DNA of 64,000 bases from Bacteroidota bacterium (GCA_023428545.1 JAEYXH010000010.1:28225-92224); one strand, 5' to 3'. Shown: positions 1 through 8,941, counted from the first letter of the stretch. A program made the numbers and translations. Notes: generated by a model not told the origin, from the sequence alone.

Positions 1-654
1 CAAGGGGGCATGAAATGGAGTATTCATGATAGCTGTGGCCAGCTCTTCCCTGGCAGGCTCCATCAGGGGTGAATGAAATGCCCCTCCAACAACAAGTTTC
101 AATGCCCGTTTTGCCCCTCTTGCCGACAACATTTCGCATGCCTTGTCAATTCCGGCGACAGATCCTGATATGACCAATTGGCCCGGACAGTTATAATTGG
201 CTGGAACAACCACTTCCGCAATCGAGGAACACACCTCCTCCACTACAGCATCCTCTAACCCAACAATGGCAGCCATGGTGGATGGTTCAGCCTCACATGC
301 TTTTTGCATGGCCAACGCACGCTGAAATACCAGCATCAGACCATCCTCAAATGTCAAAACACCATTCGCCACAAGAGCCGAAAACTCTCCAAGGGAATGC
401 CCTGCCACCATATCGGGACTGAAATTTTGCATCGTCTTGGTCAACAGCACTGAATGCAGGAAAATGGCAGGTTGTGTAACTTTAGTCTGTTTGAGATCAT
501 CAACAGTCCCATTAAACATGATGTCAGAAATGCGATATCCTAAAAGATTATTTGCCGTTTCAAACAGTTGGCGCGCTATGTCAGAATTCTCATAAAGATC
601 TTTACCCATTCCGGGGAATTGGGCCCCTTGACCGGGAAATACGTATGCCTTCAT
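1..654 (-). CDS. fabD: Malonyl-CoA:ACP transacylase (5' part, cut by window edge)
   Basis: Transfers malonyl from CoA to acyl carrier protein to feed fatty-acid elongation in the cytoplasm. The 218 visible residues start MKAYVFPGQGAQ, the family's N-terminal signature. The nucleophile motif GHSLGE places the catalytic serine at about residue 87, and the AFHSPLM motif places the catalytic histidine at about residue 194. The family is about 290-310 aa long, so roughly the last 75-90 residues lie outside the window. The ATG at 654 is chosen because the conserved sequence begins there and a promoter box lies upstream at 705-712. The gene is transcribed away from the GH92 gene. Confidence 0.95.
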   Translation of the reverse strand, partial: MKAYVFPGQGAQFPGMGKDLYENSDIARQLFETANNLLGYRISDIMFNGTVDDLKQTKVTQPAIFLHSVLLTKTMQNFSPDMVAGHSLGEFSALVANGVLTFEDGLMLVFQRALAMQKACEAEPSTMAAIVGLEDAVVEEVCSSIAEVVVPANYNCPGQLVISGSVAGIDKACEMLSARGAKRALKLVVGGAFHSPLMEPAREELATAIMNTPFHAPL

Positions 655-704
655 ATAATTTTCAATTTTATACCGGAAAACGACCGGATTGTTATACAAC
701 GTCG

Positions 705-712
705 CAAATATA
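705..712 (-). promoter_or_regulatory. -7 box of fabD
   Basis: The minus strand reads TATATTTG, an exact match to the Bacteroidota -7 consensus TAnnTTTG, about 50 nt upstream of the fabD ATG. No convincing -33 TTG lies at the expected 19-21 nt. Confidence 0.5.
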
Positions 713-903
713 ATAGTTAAATGGTTGATGGGAACTTACAATATAATGTCACGAAGCAGTCTTAAAACTTAGGTTGAATACCGGATATATTCTTCAACCC
801 AACCATCCAAAAATTCAAAAAGAATCTGCCATTTTACTTTTTACAGATTGTAAATTGAAGATGAAAATCCAACATTGACTTTTAGTGCATTGGGGAATTC
901 GAT

Positions 904-911
904 TATCTTTG
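904..911 (+). promoter_or_regulatory. -7 box of the GH92 gene; decides its start codon
   Basis: TATCTTTG matches TAnnTTTG. A transcript starting about 7 nt downstream would exclude the upstream in-frame ATG at 885 and leave a leader of roughly 20 nt before the ATG at 936. That ATG is also the one that begins the lipoprotein signal. Confidence 0.6.
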
Positions 912-935
912 CTTTCCGTGACTAAACTAAATGAT

Positions 936-3173
936 ATGAATCTGAAACAGACCTGTATCCTATTTCTTATTGGAATAATGTTTTCATGTAATACTCCCGA
1001 ACAGCAACTTAAGTTACCTCATGTTTATACAATGATCGGCACAGCCACTGGCGTTACGGATATAACGTCACTTCAGCCCGGAAACATGGAAAGTTTTGGA
1101 CAGACGATCCCGGCCATAACGGCACCATTCGCCATGACCCAATGGACGCCTCAAACCACCCTGGGAGAACATAAATGCAACGCTCCTTTCTATTTCGGAC
1201 AGGGAATCCTGAATGGTTTCAGGGCTACGCATTGGACCAGTGGTTCATGCGTAAAAGACTATGGCAGTTTTACATTAATGCCCATTTCCGGGGATGCAAC
1301 TCATCTGCCGCAAGCCAGAAGAGCCTCTTTACTGATTGACAGCGAAAGCCTTACTCCAGCATATGGTGCCTTTCATTTGATGGAATATGAAGTAATCACA
1401 GAAATTACTGCGACCAAAAGAAGCGGCATATTCAAACTTTCCTGGGCAAACCCCACAAATCCATCAGTTGTTTTTGACATTAACAATAATGAAGGCAAAG
1501 GATTTATTGGCTTTGATCCTGAATCAAAGGAAATCATAGCAGAAAATCCGGTGACAAGGCTCTATAACGGAAATGGCCAGTCAGCCGGGTTTAGTGGGTT
1601 CATGGTTGCTCAATTTGATTGCGAAATCAGCGGTTTTACGCCCTACAGCGACTACCAGCTATTTAGCGATTCGCTTCAACTTTCCAACATGCCCAGAATG
1701 GGTGCAAAGGTATCTATAAAGCCTGGAGCCAATAATATCGTACATATCAAGATTGGAACTTCTTTCACAAGCATAGAAAATGCACGAGAAAACCTGGAAG
1801 CTGAAATCCCCGGCTGGGATTTTTATGAAATTAAATCAGATCTGGAATCGGCTTGGGAAAACTTGTTAAGCACCATTTCTGTCGAAGGAGGCACTCCCGA
1901 AAAAACCAAAGAGTTTTATACCGCCATTTACCACAGCTGCCTGCATCCACGGCTCTACAGTGATGTAGATGGCTCCTACCCTGGGTTTGGAGAGGATTCA
2001 TCTATTTATGTGGCTGAAGGCTTTGACTATTATTGTGACTTCTCCGCCTGGGATACCTACCGGGCCCAAATGCCTTTGTTAAGCCTGATCGCACCAAAAG
2101 AATACCGCGATATGATGACATCATTGATTAATAAAGCGGAACAGGGAGGCTGGCTGCCAACCTTCCCCATGTGGAACAGTTATACTTCGGCCATGATTGG
2201 TGATCATGCCGGAGCCATACTTGGGGATGCCATCATGAAAGGATTTAAAATTGACGAAACGGCTGCCTGGACTTACATGAGAAAAAACGCCTTTGAAATC
2301 CCGTCGGATTATGACGAGTATGCAGATGGCAAAGGCAGAAGAGCATTAAGAACCTACCTTGAATATGGATATATTCCCCTTGAAGACGAAGTTCTTGAGG
2401 CATTTCACACACACGAGCAGGTATCGAGAACCCTTGAGTATTCTTATAACGACTGGGTTCTTTCCCAGGTTGCCCTAAAACTGGGCCATGAGAATGACTT
2501 TGAGGAATTGTCCTATCGGGCTCAGAACTATAAAAACGTTTTTGATCCCGATAAGGGTTGGGTTTGTGGCCGATATACCGATGGCACATTTACCGAGGAT
2601 TTTGAAGCTGACAAGCAGATGTATTATATCACGGAGGGAACACCAAAGCATTATACCTGGTATGTTCCGCATGATCCTTCAGGATTGATGGAACTCATGG
2701 GTGGCAAGGAGTCATACCTGAACCAGCTGCAGCAATTTATTGACAACAAGGAGTATTGGCATGGCAATGAACCGAGTCATCATATACCTTATATGTTTAA
2801 TTTTGCTGATCGTTGGGACCTGACACAGAAAACCGTAAAGAACATTCTTGATACTGAATACGAGGACAACGCAGGGGGATTGCCTGGAAATGATGATGCC
2901 GGACAGCTTTCGGCCTGGTATGTTTTCTCTTCGATGGGATTTTATCCTGTTTCTCCCGGAAGCAATGAATACCAACTATCCTCCCCTGTTTTCAGCAAAG
3001 TGACACTAAACCTTGACAAGGATTATTATAAAGGCAAAACCTTTACATTGGCTGCTGATGAAACTTCCGTCACTGGAATTTATTCAAATGTAAAACTGAA
3101 TGGAAAGGATTCGGGAACAACCCTAAAACACGAAGATCTTATGAAAGGAGGCAACCTATCGTTTCACAAATAA
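936..3173 (+). CDS. GH92-family alpha-mannosidase, lipoprotein
   Basis: Predicted exo-acting alpha-mannosidase of glycoside hydrolase family 92, which trims mannose from N-glycans or mannans using calcium. The 745-aa product starts MNLKQTCILFLIGIMFSC, a lipoprotein signal with lipobox FSC, so it is probably anchored in the outer membrane or periplasm. GH92 hallmarks are visible in the C-terminal half: HGNEPSHH (HE motif region), GLPGNDDAGQLSAWY with the conserved acidic pair, and GFYPVSPGS. An N-terminal beta-sandwich domain is expected over about residues 30-260, followed by the (alpha/alpha)6 barrel. The gene stands alone with no SusC/SusD pair or other glycosidase nearby, so it is not part of a visible polysaccharide utilisation locus. 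Family assignment is strong; linkage specificity cannot be read from the sequence. Confidence 0.9.
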   Translation: MNLKQTCILFLIGIMFSCNTPEQQLKLPHVYTMIGTATGVTDITSLQPGNMESFGQTIPAITAPFAMTQWTPQTTLGEHKCNAPFYFGQGILNGFRATHWTSGSCVKDYGSFTLMPISGDATHLPQARRASLLIDSESLTPAYGAFHLMEYEVITEITATKRSGIFKLSWANPTNPSVVFDINNNEGKGFIGFDPESKEIIAENPVTRLYNGNGQSAGFSGFMVAQFDCEISGFTPYSDYQLFSDSLQLSNMPRMGAKVSIKPGANNIVHIKIGTSFTSIENARENLEAEIPGWDFYEIKSDLESAWENLLSTISVEGGTPEKTKEFYTAIYHSCLHPRLYSDVDGSYPGFGEDSSIYVAEGFDYYCDFSAWDTYRAQMPLLSLIAPKEYRDMMTSLINKAEQGGWLPTFPMWNSYTSAMIGDHAGAILGDAIMKGFKIDETAAWTYMRKNAFEIPSDYDEYADGKGRRALRTYLEYGYIPLEDEVLEAFHTHEQVSRTLEYSYNDWVLSQVALKLGHENDFEELSYRAQNYKNVFDPDKGWVCGRYTDGTFTEDFEADKQMYYITEGTPKHYTWYVPHDPSGLMELMGGKESYLNQLQQFIDNKEYWHGNEPSHHIPYMFNFADRWDLTQKTVKNILDTEYEDNAGGLPGNDDAGQLSAWYVFSSMGFYPVSPGSNEYQLSSPVFSKVTLNLDKDYYKGKTFTLAADETSVTGIYSNVKLNGKDSGTTLKHEDLMKGGNLSFHK

Positions 3174-3186
3174 TTGTAACAAAATA

Positions 3187-3233
3187 AAAAATCATCTGAT
3201 CTAAAAGTTTATTTCATAGATCAGATGATTTTT
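3187..3233. terminator. Bidirectional terminator between the GH92 gene and FKBP
   Basis: A perfect 16-bp inverted repeat (arms 3187-3202 and 3218-3233, 15-nt loop) has A-runs on the left and T-runs on the right. It can act on both strands, serving the two converging genes. Confidence 0.85.
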
Positions 3234-3247
3234 CAAAAAGTCCTTTC

Positions 3248-3769
3248 CTAATTGGAATCCGAGGCTCTGTAAACCTTATGGATCCTGACTTCAAACAACA
3301 TGGTTGAAAAGGCAGGAATATATCCGGACCCATTTTGGCCATAAGCAATTTCAGATGGAACAATCAGATGTGCGACAGTACCCAGCTTCATCATTTGGAC
3401 GGCTTCATTCAATCCATCAATCACTCCCGCCTGTGCTCCCACCGGCACAACCGAAAAGCGCAGTGGGTCATAATAATGTCCTTCCTCTGAGATGTTGAAA
3501 TCCACCAAGGTACTATCGATCAGCCACGTACGATACAAAACATCCACCTGGTCACCCACTTTGATGGAATCACCTGTACCTGCCACTTTTTCGATATAGT
3601 ACAACCCTGTTTTAGTGGGCTTAACTGTGATATTGTTCTTTTGGATAAATTGATCAAGCAATTCAAGCTCCTTTTCCCTAAGTTTACCCAGGTCATTATC
3701 ATCACATGCGTAAAACAATCCGGAAACGATGACTGCTGCAATAAATCCTGTTATTAATCTTATCCTCAT
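3248..3769 (-). CDS. FKBP-type peptidyl-prolyl isomerase-like lipoprotein (downstream copy)
   Basis: 173-aa lipoprotein (signal ending GLFYAC, lipobox Cys22) with a single FKBP fold over about residues 60-168. FKBP marks include the VIDG stretch and PSEIAYGQNG near the C-terminus. Compared with classical FKBPs, the core tryptophan position reads leucine (VIDGL rather than V-I-x-G-W) and the FD pair reads VD. Isomerase activity may therefore be reduced and a chaperone role is possible. It is the last gene of an nrnA-FKBP-FKBP operon and probably a diverged duplicate of the neighbouring copy. It ends at the shared terminator. Confidence 0.85.
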   Translation of the reverse strand: MRIRLITGFIAAVIVSGLFYACDDNDLGKLREKELELLDQFIQKNNITVKPTKTGLYYIEKVAGTGDSIKVGDQVDVLYRTWLIDSTLVDFNISEEGHYYDPLRFSVVPVGAQAGVIDGLNEAVQMMKLGTVAHLIVPSEIAYGQNGSGYIPAFSTMLFEVRIHKVYRASDSN

Positions 3770-3872
3770 ACTTATTTTTCCGTATTTATTGATTGATTTC
3801 TTTTAAACGTACCCCATATATCCATATTGTCTGTTTCATTTAGTTAAAGAAAAATGGAAATAAATCCTATGG

Positions 3873-4391
3873 TCATTGAACAGAGTTTGGTTTTATATCT
3901 TTCATTTTCATCGAAAACACGATTGTACTAAAAGGAGGTATCACACCTGGCACACCTTCGGCACCATATGCCAGATCAGAGGGTATGATGCATTCCACTT
4001 TTCTTCCCTTATTCATATGCACCATCATATCATCCCAACCTTCGATCATATCAACACCTTTATAGACAAAAGTATACAGTGAATCCTGTGAATGCCAAAC
4101 CGATGCATCAAAAACTTCACCGGTGATCAAAAAGCCATAATAAATCACTGACAATGTATCTCCAGCCTTGGGCATAGCTCCCTGTCCCGCCTGAACAGGA
4201 ACATAATACACCCCAGCGGCGGTCGTATCCACGTTATGTCCTTTACTGACTAACCGTGCCAGGTATTCTGACAGAAGACCCTGTTCCCTTTCCGGGGTAT
4301 AGTCAATGGTTTCGTCCTTAAGACATGCCGTGGCCACAAAAAACAACAATCCAAAATATAAACCTAAACGAATCAATTTGTAATTTTTCAT
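3873..4391 (-). CDS. FKBP-type peptidyl-prolyl isomerase lipoprotein (upstream copy)
   Basis: 172-aa lipoprotein (signal ending FVATAC, lipobox Cys23) with one FKBP domain over about residues 65-168. It keeps more of the active-site pattern than its downstream paralogue: EVFDAS (Phe-Asp pair), MIEGW (core tryptophan) and PSDLAYGAEG. It is predicted to help fold proteins in the periplasm or at a membrane surface. It starts 12 bp after the nrnA stop codon, so the two are co-transcribed. A 103-bp gap separates it from the second FKBP. Confidence 0.88.
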   Translation of the reverse strand: MKNYKLIRLGLYFGLLFFVATACLKDETIDYTPEREQGLLSEYLARLVSKGHNVDTTAAGVYYVPVQAGQGAMPKAGDTLSVIYYGFLITGEVFDASVWHSQDSLYTFVYKGVDMIEGWDDMMVHMNKGRKVECIIPSDLAYGAEGVPGVIPPFSTIVFSMKMKDIKPNSVQ

Positions 4392-4403
4392 AATCTACCT
4401 TAA

Positions 4404-5435
4404 TTAATCTGCATTATTGAGAAGATGAAGATAGTCGGGCAAAAGTTGCGTAAACTTGTCTAAAGTTTCCTGAAGTGAAAGTTTGATCTCCCCCCCGGCA
4501 GCATTCAGGTGTCCTCCCCCATTAAAGTGGTCAGATGAAAACGCATTAGCGGGGAAATTCCCCTTTGACCGAAAGGAAACCTTGACAAAACCATCCTTTT
4601 CAATGAACAATGCACTAAACACAATATGGTTGATAGAAAGCGGAATATTCACGAATCCTTCCGTATCGCCCGGCACAAAATTATACTTTTTCAGCTCATC
4701 ACGACTTAAACTGATATAACCTGTTCTGTATTCAGGCATTACCACCATTTTCTCGTGAAGACAATACCCCATTAAACGGAGCCTGTCGGCTGAAAAATTG
4801 TGGTACACACGGCCATGTATCGATTCCGTATCGATCCCATAGGTCATCAAGGCTGAAAGTACCTTATAGAGATTGGGGCGTGACGTATTATGGCTGAACG
4901 AACCAGTATCCGTCATGATTCCTGTATACAGCGCTTCCGCTGCTTCATGGTTCATAAACCGTTCAAGCCCAAGTGAAACCACAAAATCATACACTAATTC
5001 GGCTGAGGAACTATACTCAGGCTCCGAAACAGTATAGTGACAAAATGCAGTTGGATAAGGATGGTGGTCAACCATGATCTTTGTACCGCCAAAACCTGCG
5101 ATGGCACTCTCCATTTCGTCAGTTCGGCCGATATCATTGAAATCGACACAAAACATGATGTCGCACCTCTGCAAATAATTGAGAGACGTTTTCCTCATCT
5201 TCTGATAATTAAAAATCTCCACATCACCGTTCAGCCACGACAAAAATCCCGGATAATCATTGGGTGAAATTATCCTGACTTCATGTCCTGCATTCTTCAA
5301 GACAACGGCAAGACCGTAGGCTGAACCGATGGCATCACCATCTGGATTTGAATGTGGGACAATAACGATAGGAGATGAATTTCGGGCAAGCAAATCAGAA
5401 ATTGCCCCAATTATTTCATTATCAGTATTTTTCAA
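4404..5435 (-). CDS. nrnA: DHH/DHHA1 phosphoesterase, NrnA-like (oligoribonuclease / pAp phosphatase)
   Basis: Predicted cytoplasmic phosphoesterase that degrades short oligoribonucleotides and dephosphorylates pAp. Motifs in order: NPDGDAIGSA (motif I), CVDFNDIGR (motif II), MVDHHPYP (the DHH motif), GIMTDTGSF (motif IV), and the DHHA1 motif GGGHLNAAGG near the C-terminus. The open frame extends up to 5567, but no convincing ATG begins the conserved sequence. A TTG at 5433-5435 follows an AAGGA-like stretch and lies about 20 nt downstream of a -7 box at 5458-5465, giving 343 aa, the usual family length. It is the first gene of the operon with the two FKBP genes, and is divergent from ndk. 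Confidence 0.88.
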   Translation of the reverse strand: MKNTDNEIIGAISDLLARNSSPIVIVPHSNPDGDAIGSAYGLAVVLKNAGHEVRIISPNDYPGFLSWLNGDVEIFNYQKMRKTSLNYLQRCDIMFCVDFNDIGRTDEMESAIAGFGGTKIMVDHHPYPTAFCHYTVSEPEYSSSAELVYDFVVSLGLERFMNHEAAEALYTGIMTDTGSFSHNTSRPNLYKVLSALMTYGIDTESIHGRVYHNFSADRLRLMGYCLHEKMVVMPEYRTGYISLSRDELKKYNFVPGDTEGFVNIPLSINHIVFSALFIEKDGFVKVSFRSKGNFPANAFSSDHFNGGGHLNAAGGEIKLSLQETLDKFTQLLPDYLHLLNNAD

Positions 5436-5457
5436 AAGCCTTTCCTTTTTTGAGTTG

Positions 5458-5465
5458 CAAAGATA
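5458..5465 (-). promoter_or_regulatory. -7 box of the nrnA operon; supports a TTG start
   Basis: The minus strand reads TATCTTTG (TAnnTTTG). A start point near 5450 makes upstream in-frame ATGs at 5567 and 5486 untranslated and favours the TTG at 5435. Confidence 0.55.
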
Positions 5466-5550
5466 AGAATTCTGCCCCACCGGCATAATAACCCACGGGT
5501 TAATTTTTGTTATCTTGCGGGCAGCAATAACAACTAAAAATGTCCGCAAA

Positions 5551-5970
5551 ATGACTGGTAGATTCACACTTACAATGATTAAACCCGATGCTGTGGCGAA
5601 TAATCACATCGGTGGTATACTAAAAATGATCAATGAAGCAGGTTTTAGAATCAAGGCCATGAAATACACCCGGTTAAGCAAAGAACAAGCAGGCCAATTC
5701 TATGAAGTACACAAAGACAAAGGATTTTACAATGATCTTGTTGAGTTTATGACTTCGGGACCAATCGTTGCCGCAATTCTTGAGAAAGAGAATGCCATTG
5801 CTGATTTCAGAAAGCTGATAGGTGCAACTAACCCTGCCAACGCCGAATCTGGGACCGTAAGGGCTGCCTATGCCGAAAGTGTGCAACGGAATGCCGTCCA
5901 CGGTTCAGACAGTGATGAGAATGCCATTATTGAAAGTGATTTCTTTTTCTCAAAAGTGGACAGGTTCTGA
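5551..5970 (+). CDS. ndk: Nucleoside diphosphate kinase
   Basis: Moves the terminal phosphate between nucleoside triphosphates and diphosphates through a phosphohistidine. The 139-aa product opens with the conserved [10 protein letters not shown] segment and carries the active-site motif [11 protein letters not shown] 5551 is chosen because the conserved sequence begins there; the in-frame ATG at 5515 adds 12 unconserved residues and would overlap the divergent nrnA promoter region. The gene is monocistronic and ends at a stem-loop terminator. Confidence 0.97.
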   Translation: MTGRFTLTMIKPDAVANNHIGGILKMINEAGFRIKAMKYTRLSKEQAGQFYEVHKDKGFYNDLVEFMTSGPIVAAILEKENAIADFRKLIGATNPANAESGTVRAAYAESVQRNAVHGSDSDENAIIESDFFFSKVDRF

Positions 5971-6005
5971 GAAAACCGAAAAGGTATCAAACTCATCCAT
6001 TCCTT

Positions 6006-6039
6006 TAATAAAACCTATGCCCATGCATGGGTTTTATTA
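6006..6039. terminator. Terminator between ndk and the DUF721-recF operon
   Basis: A 10-bp perfect stem (TAATAAAACC at 6006-6015, GGTTTTATTA at 6030-6039) encloses a second small palindrome, CCCATGCATGGG. It is T-rich on both sides and serves converging genes. Confidence 0.75.
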
Positions 6040-6042
6040 TTT

Positions 6043-6333
6043 TTATCTCAGGACTACCTTCCTGATCACCTCTTCTCCAGCTTTTTCATTCAGTCGGGTA
6101 CGAAGTTCCTCCCTGAGCATCATAAGTTCAGATCTGACAACCGAAGATTCGAGATCGAGGTACAAGACCCCCTCCCTTACAGATATTTGACGCAAATAAC
6201 GGCCCATTGTCTGACCAAGCATTTCCTGGCAATATTCAACAACTTCGAGCTCCTTCATTTTTCCGTCAATTCTCTGTTCCCGGACAAAATCCTTAAGCAG
6301 TTGTCCCAAATTTTGCGTGTTACTTCTTCTCAT
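6043..6333 (-). CDS. DUF721 family protein (DciA-like)
   Basis: 96-aa small basic protein with the DUF721 pattern, starting MRRSNTQNLGQLLKDFV with a later SSVVRSELMMLREELRTRLNEK helix region. DUF721 includes DciA, which loads the replicative helicase in many bacteria; here the assignment rests on size, pattern and position. The ATG overlaps the recF stop codon by 4 nt (ATGA), so it is translationally coupled to recF. This is a common Bacteroidota arrangement. Confidence 0.82.
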   Translation of the reverse strand: MRRSNTQNLGQLLKDFVREQRIDGKMKELEVVEYCQEMLGQTMGRYLRQISVREGVLYLDLESSVVRSELMMLREELRTRLNEKAGEEVIRKVVLR

Positions 6334-7436
6334 GATAACTCTTCCGTTTTTCCGTTCACAACCATAAAAAGCCTGTAATCGGTAGTCACCGAACGCAATA
6401 TGGCATCGAGGTGTTCCCTGTTGGTGTCAGTAATGAAAATCTGCCCGAACTGATCACCTGAAACCAACTTCACTATCTGCTCGACACGATTTTTATCCAA
6501 CTTATCAAATATATCATCCAGTAAAAGGATGGGCCTAATTCCGGAAACATTGGCAATAAACTCGAACTGTGCAAGTTTCAGTGCAATCAAATAGGTCTTT
6601 TGCTGTCCTTGTGATCCGATCTTCTTCATGGGATGATCTCCCAGAATCAGGCTCATGTCATCTTTATGGATACCAGTGGTAGTATATTGAACCACCCGGT
6701 CCCTGGCATAAGTTGCCTTGAGCTGATCATACATTGGACCTGACGAGAGATCCGACATATACTCGAGTCCAACCACTTCTACCCCACGGGAGATAATACT
6801 GTAATACTTTTGAAAAACAGGAACCATGTCGCGAATAAAACTTTTTCTGCGTTCATGGATCTTTGAACCGGATGCGGCCAGCTGCTCATCGTATACATCA
6901 ATGACGTCACTATCAGGAATCTGCCCCTGAAAACCCTGCTTCAGGAGATTGTTCCTCTGCAGCAACACCCTGTTGTACCTGATCAGGTCGTGCAAATACC
7001 CACTGTCAAACTGGGAAATCACACCGTCCATGAATCGTCGACGCTCCTCACTTCCTCCCATAATCAGGACAGAATCCCCAGGCGAAACCATGACAAGAGG
7101 CAGCAAACCAATATGCTCCGACATCTTCCTGTATACCTTGCTGTTGCGCTTTATCTGTTTCTTCTGGCCTTCCTGATAACTGCATATGATTTCTTCCTCC
7201 TTGCCAGTGCGGTTATAAACACCTTTAAGCATGAACCAGTTATCTCCATGCCGTATATTCATCTGGTCGACGGAATTAAAAAAACTCTTGGTAAAAGAGA
7301 GATAATAGATAGCATCAAGCAGGTTGGTTTTTCCAGCCCCATTGTCACCAATGAAGCAATTCAGCCGGGGAACAAAATCCAGGATAACTTCCTGGAAGTT
7401 CTTGAAATTTACTGCTGTTAGATTCTTAAGATACAT
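6330..7436 (-). CDS. recF: DNA replication and repair protein RecF
   Basis: SMC-like ABC ATPase that helps load RecA at single-stranded gaps. The 368-aa product has Walker A GDNGAGKTN near residue 35, the ABC signature region SQGQQKT, and Walker B ILLLDDIFDKLD with the D-loop. The open frame continues to 7490. ATG 7436 (MYLKNLTAVNFKNF) fits the family N-terminus, and the promoter box at 7463-7470 lies inside the longer frame, ruling the extension out. It forms an operon with the DUF721 gene. Confidence 0.96.
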   Translation of the reverse strand: MYLKNLTAVNFKNFQEVILDFVPRLNCFIGDNGAGKTNLLDAIYYLSFTKSFFNSVDQMNIRHGDNWFMLKGVYNRTGKEEEIICSYQEGQKKQIKRNSKVYRKMSEHIGLLPLVMVSPGDSVLIMGGSEERRRFMDGVISQFDSGYLHDLIRYNRVLLQRNNLLKQGFQGQIPDSDVIDVYDEQLAASGSKIHERRKSFIRDMVPVFQKYYSIISRGVEVVGLEYMSDLSSGPMYDQLKATYARDRVVQYTTTGIHKDDMSLILGDHPMKKIGSQGQQKTYLIALKLAQFEFIANVSGIRPILLLDDIFDKLDKNRVEQIVKLVSGDQFGQIFITDTNREHLDAILRSVTTDYRLFMVVNGKTEELS

Positions 7437-7462
7437 GCTTAAACTGGTCGTTTCAGGATATA

Positions 7463-7470
7463 CAAATCTA
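7463..7470 (-). promoter_or_regulatory. -7 box of recF
   Basis: The minus strand reads TAGATTTG (TAnnTTTG), with a TTTG at 7488-7491 (17-nt spacer). It lies 27 nt upstream of the recF ATG. Confidence 0.55.
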
Positions 7471-7672
7471 CTTAAAAAAACACTCTCCAAAAAACAGGAT
7501 GCCTACAAGACCAACACAACTTCAATGGATACCTTCCACAAAAAAGCATATTAAGGCACACATTTGAACATGCCAGACAGGCCTTTGATGATTCTTAAGG
7601 ATAATAACACCGCGTTGTTGATTAATATCCAAAATATTGAAGAAAGGACAGAGCCATTTTTGAAAAAATAGC

Positions 7673-7680
7673 TATTTTTG
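7673..7680 (+). promoter_or_regulatory. -7 box of the membrane TPR gene
   Basis: TATTTTTG matches TAnnTTTG and lies 27 nt upstream of ATG 7707. It argues against the TTG at 7692 as the start codon, which would have a leader of only about 5 nt. Confidence 0.55.
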
Positions 7681-7706
7681 CGACACAATTTTTGAAAAGA
7701 TTTAAA

Positions 7707-8396
7707 ATGGCGAAAAAGAAATCAACTCAGCACGATAACGTACAGGATATTGAAAGTGCTCTGACCAGGACTGAACAATTCATTGAAGATAATCAGAAAC
7801 TCATCACCTATATAGTAGGAGGCATTGTGGTCGTAGCTGCTGCTTTTCTGGGATTAAACAAATTTATTCTTCAGCCAAGGGAAGATGAAGCCCAATCGCA
7901 AATGTTCATGGCTGAAAATTACTTTGAAAAAGACTCATTCAATCTTGCTATAAATGGAGATGGCAATTATCTCGGCTTTCTGGATATCATTGACGATTAT
8001 GGCATGACCAAGAGCGCCAAACTGGCTAAATATTATACTGGTGTTTCTTATCTCAGACTTGGTGAATACCAGGAAGCCATAAACTATCTTGGAAAATTCA
8101 AAACCGATGACATTTTACTTGCATCCGTTAAGGAAGGAAGCATGGGAGATGCATACTCAGAATTGGGTGATGACAAGAAAGCCCTTCAGCATTACATCAA
8201 TGCGACTAGTGCTTCGGACAACAACTTCACCACCCCGATATACCTCATGAAGGCTGCCGCCATCTATGAAAATCAAGGTGAACCAGCCAAGGCACTCGAG
8301 TTTTATACCCGAATCAAAAATGAATATCCTGATACCAACGAAGGCCAGAATGTTGAAAAATACATTGCCCGGACAACCACTCTCCTTGAAAAATAA
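7707..8396 (+). CDS. Membrane-anchored TPR protein (YfgM-like)
   Basis: 229-aa protein with a charged cytoplasmic N-terminus, one membrane helix (about residues 32-52), and a periplasmic domain containing several TPR-like repeats (YYTGVSYLRLGEYQEAI, then DAYSELGDDKKALQHYI, then ENQGEPAKALEFY). The layout resembles the YfgM/DUF2659-type tetratricopeptide proteins that work near the Sec translocon. The specific role is inference. It is followed directly by a strong terminator that separates it from ribH. Confidence 0.85.
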   Translation: MAKKKSTQHDNVQDIESALTRTEQFIEDNQKLITYIVGGIVVVAAAFLGLNKFILQPREDEAQSQMFMAENYFEKDSFNLAINGDGNYLGFLDIIDDYGMTKSAKLAKYYTGVSYLRLGEYQEAINYLGKFKTDDILLASVKEGSMGDAYSELGDDKKALQHYINATSASDNNFTTPIYLMKAAAIYENQGEPAKALEFYTRIKNEYPDTNEGQNVEKYIARTTTLLEK

Positions 8397-8418
8397 AATC
8401 AATATTTTTAAACAATAG

Positions 8419-8447
8419 ATCCCGTCAATATTGATGGGATTTTTTTT
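8419..8447 (+). terminator. Terminator after the TPR gene, 9 nt before ribH
   Basis: A 9-bp stem (8419-8427 with 8432-8440, one G-T wobble, loop ATAT) is followed by seven T residues. It sits between the TPR stop codon and the ribH start, so ribH expression by read-through would pass this site. Confidence 0.8.
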
Positions 8448-8455
8448 CTCATATT

Positions 8456-8941
8456 ATGGCAACAAAAGACTTATCTGCTTACGATGCATCAACCGTCCCT
8501 TCAGCAAAGGGAATGAAATTTGGAATCGTGGTCGCAGAGTGGAACTGGGAGATCACTGGCGCTTTAGCCCAGGGAGCCTTGAATACACTGGTCAAGCACG
8601 GTGCTCTCGAGCAGGACGTTGTAATCCATCAGGTCCCTGGCAGTTTCGAATTACCTATGGGAGGTCAGTTTATGGCCGAAACCGGCCGATACGATGCAGT
8701 GATACTTATTGGTTGTGTAATTCAGGGTGAAACCCGCCATTTCGATTTCATCTGCCAGGGGGTTACGCAGGGAGCCGTTGACCTGAACCTGAAGTACAAT
8801 ATGCCCTTCATTTTTGGTGTACTTACCACAGACAATCAACAGCAGGCACTCGACAGAGCAGGTGGAATCCATGGCAATAAAGGGGATGAAGCTGCAATAA
8901 CTGCCATCAAGATGGTTGATTTGAAACGTAGACTTTCTTGA
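8456..8941 (+). CDS. ribH: 6,7-dimethyl-8-ribityllumazine synthase
   Basis: Condenses 5-amino-6-ribitylamino-uracil with dihydroxybutanone phosphate in riboflavin synthesis, usually as a 60-mer capsid. The 161-aa product has the family motifs WNWEIT near the N-terminus, PGSFELP, GCVIQGETRHFDFI (with the proton-transfer histidine) and GVLTTDNQQQALDRAGG. No FMN riboswitch or other rib genes are nearby. A terminator follows at 8961-8993. Confidence 0.97.
   Translation: MATKDLSAYDASTVPSAKGMKFGIVVAEWNWEITGALAQGALNTLVKHGALEQDVVIHQVPGSFELPMGGQFMAETGRYDAVILIGCVIQGETRHFDFICQGVTQGAVDLNLKYNMPFIFGVLTTDNQQQALDRAGGIHGNKGDEAAITAIKMVDLKRRLS

Noticed and set aside
936..3173. A polysaccharide utilisation locus around the GH92 gene
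   Set aside because: No SusC/SusD pair, regulator or further glycosidase is adjacent.
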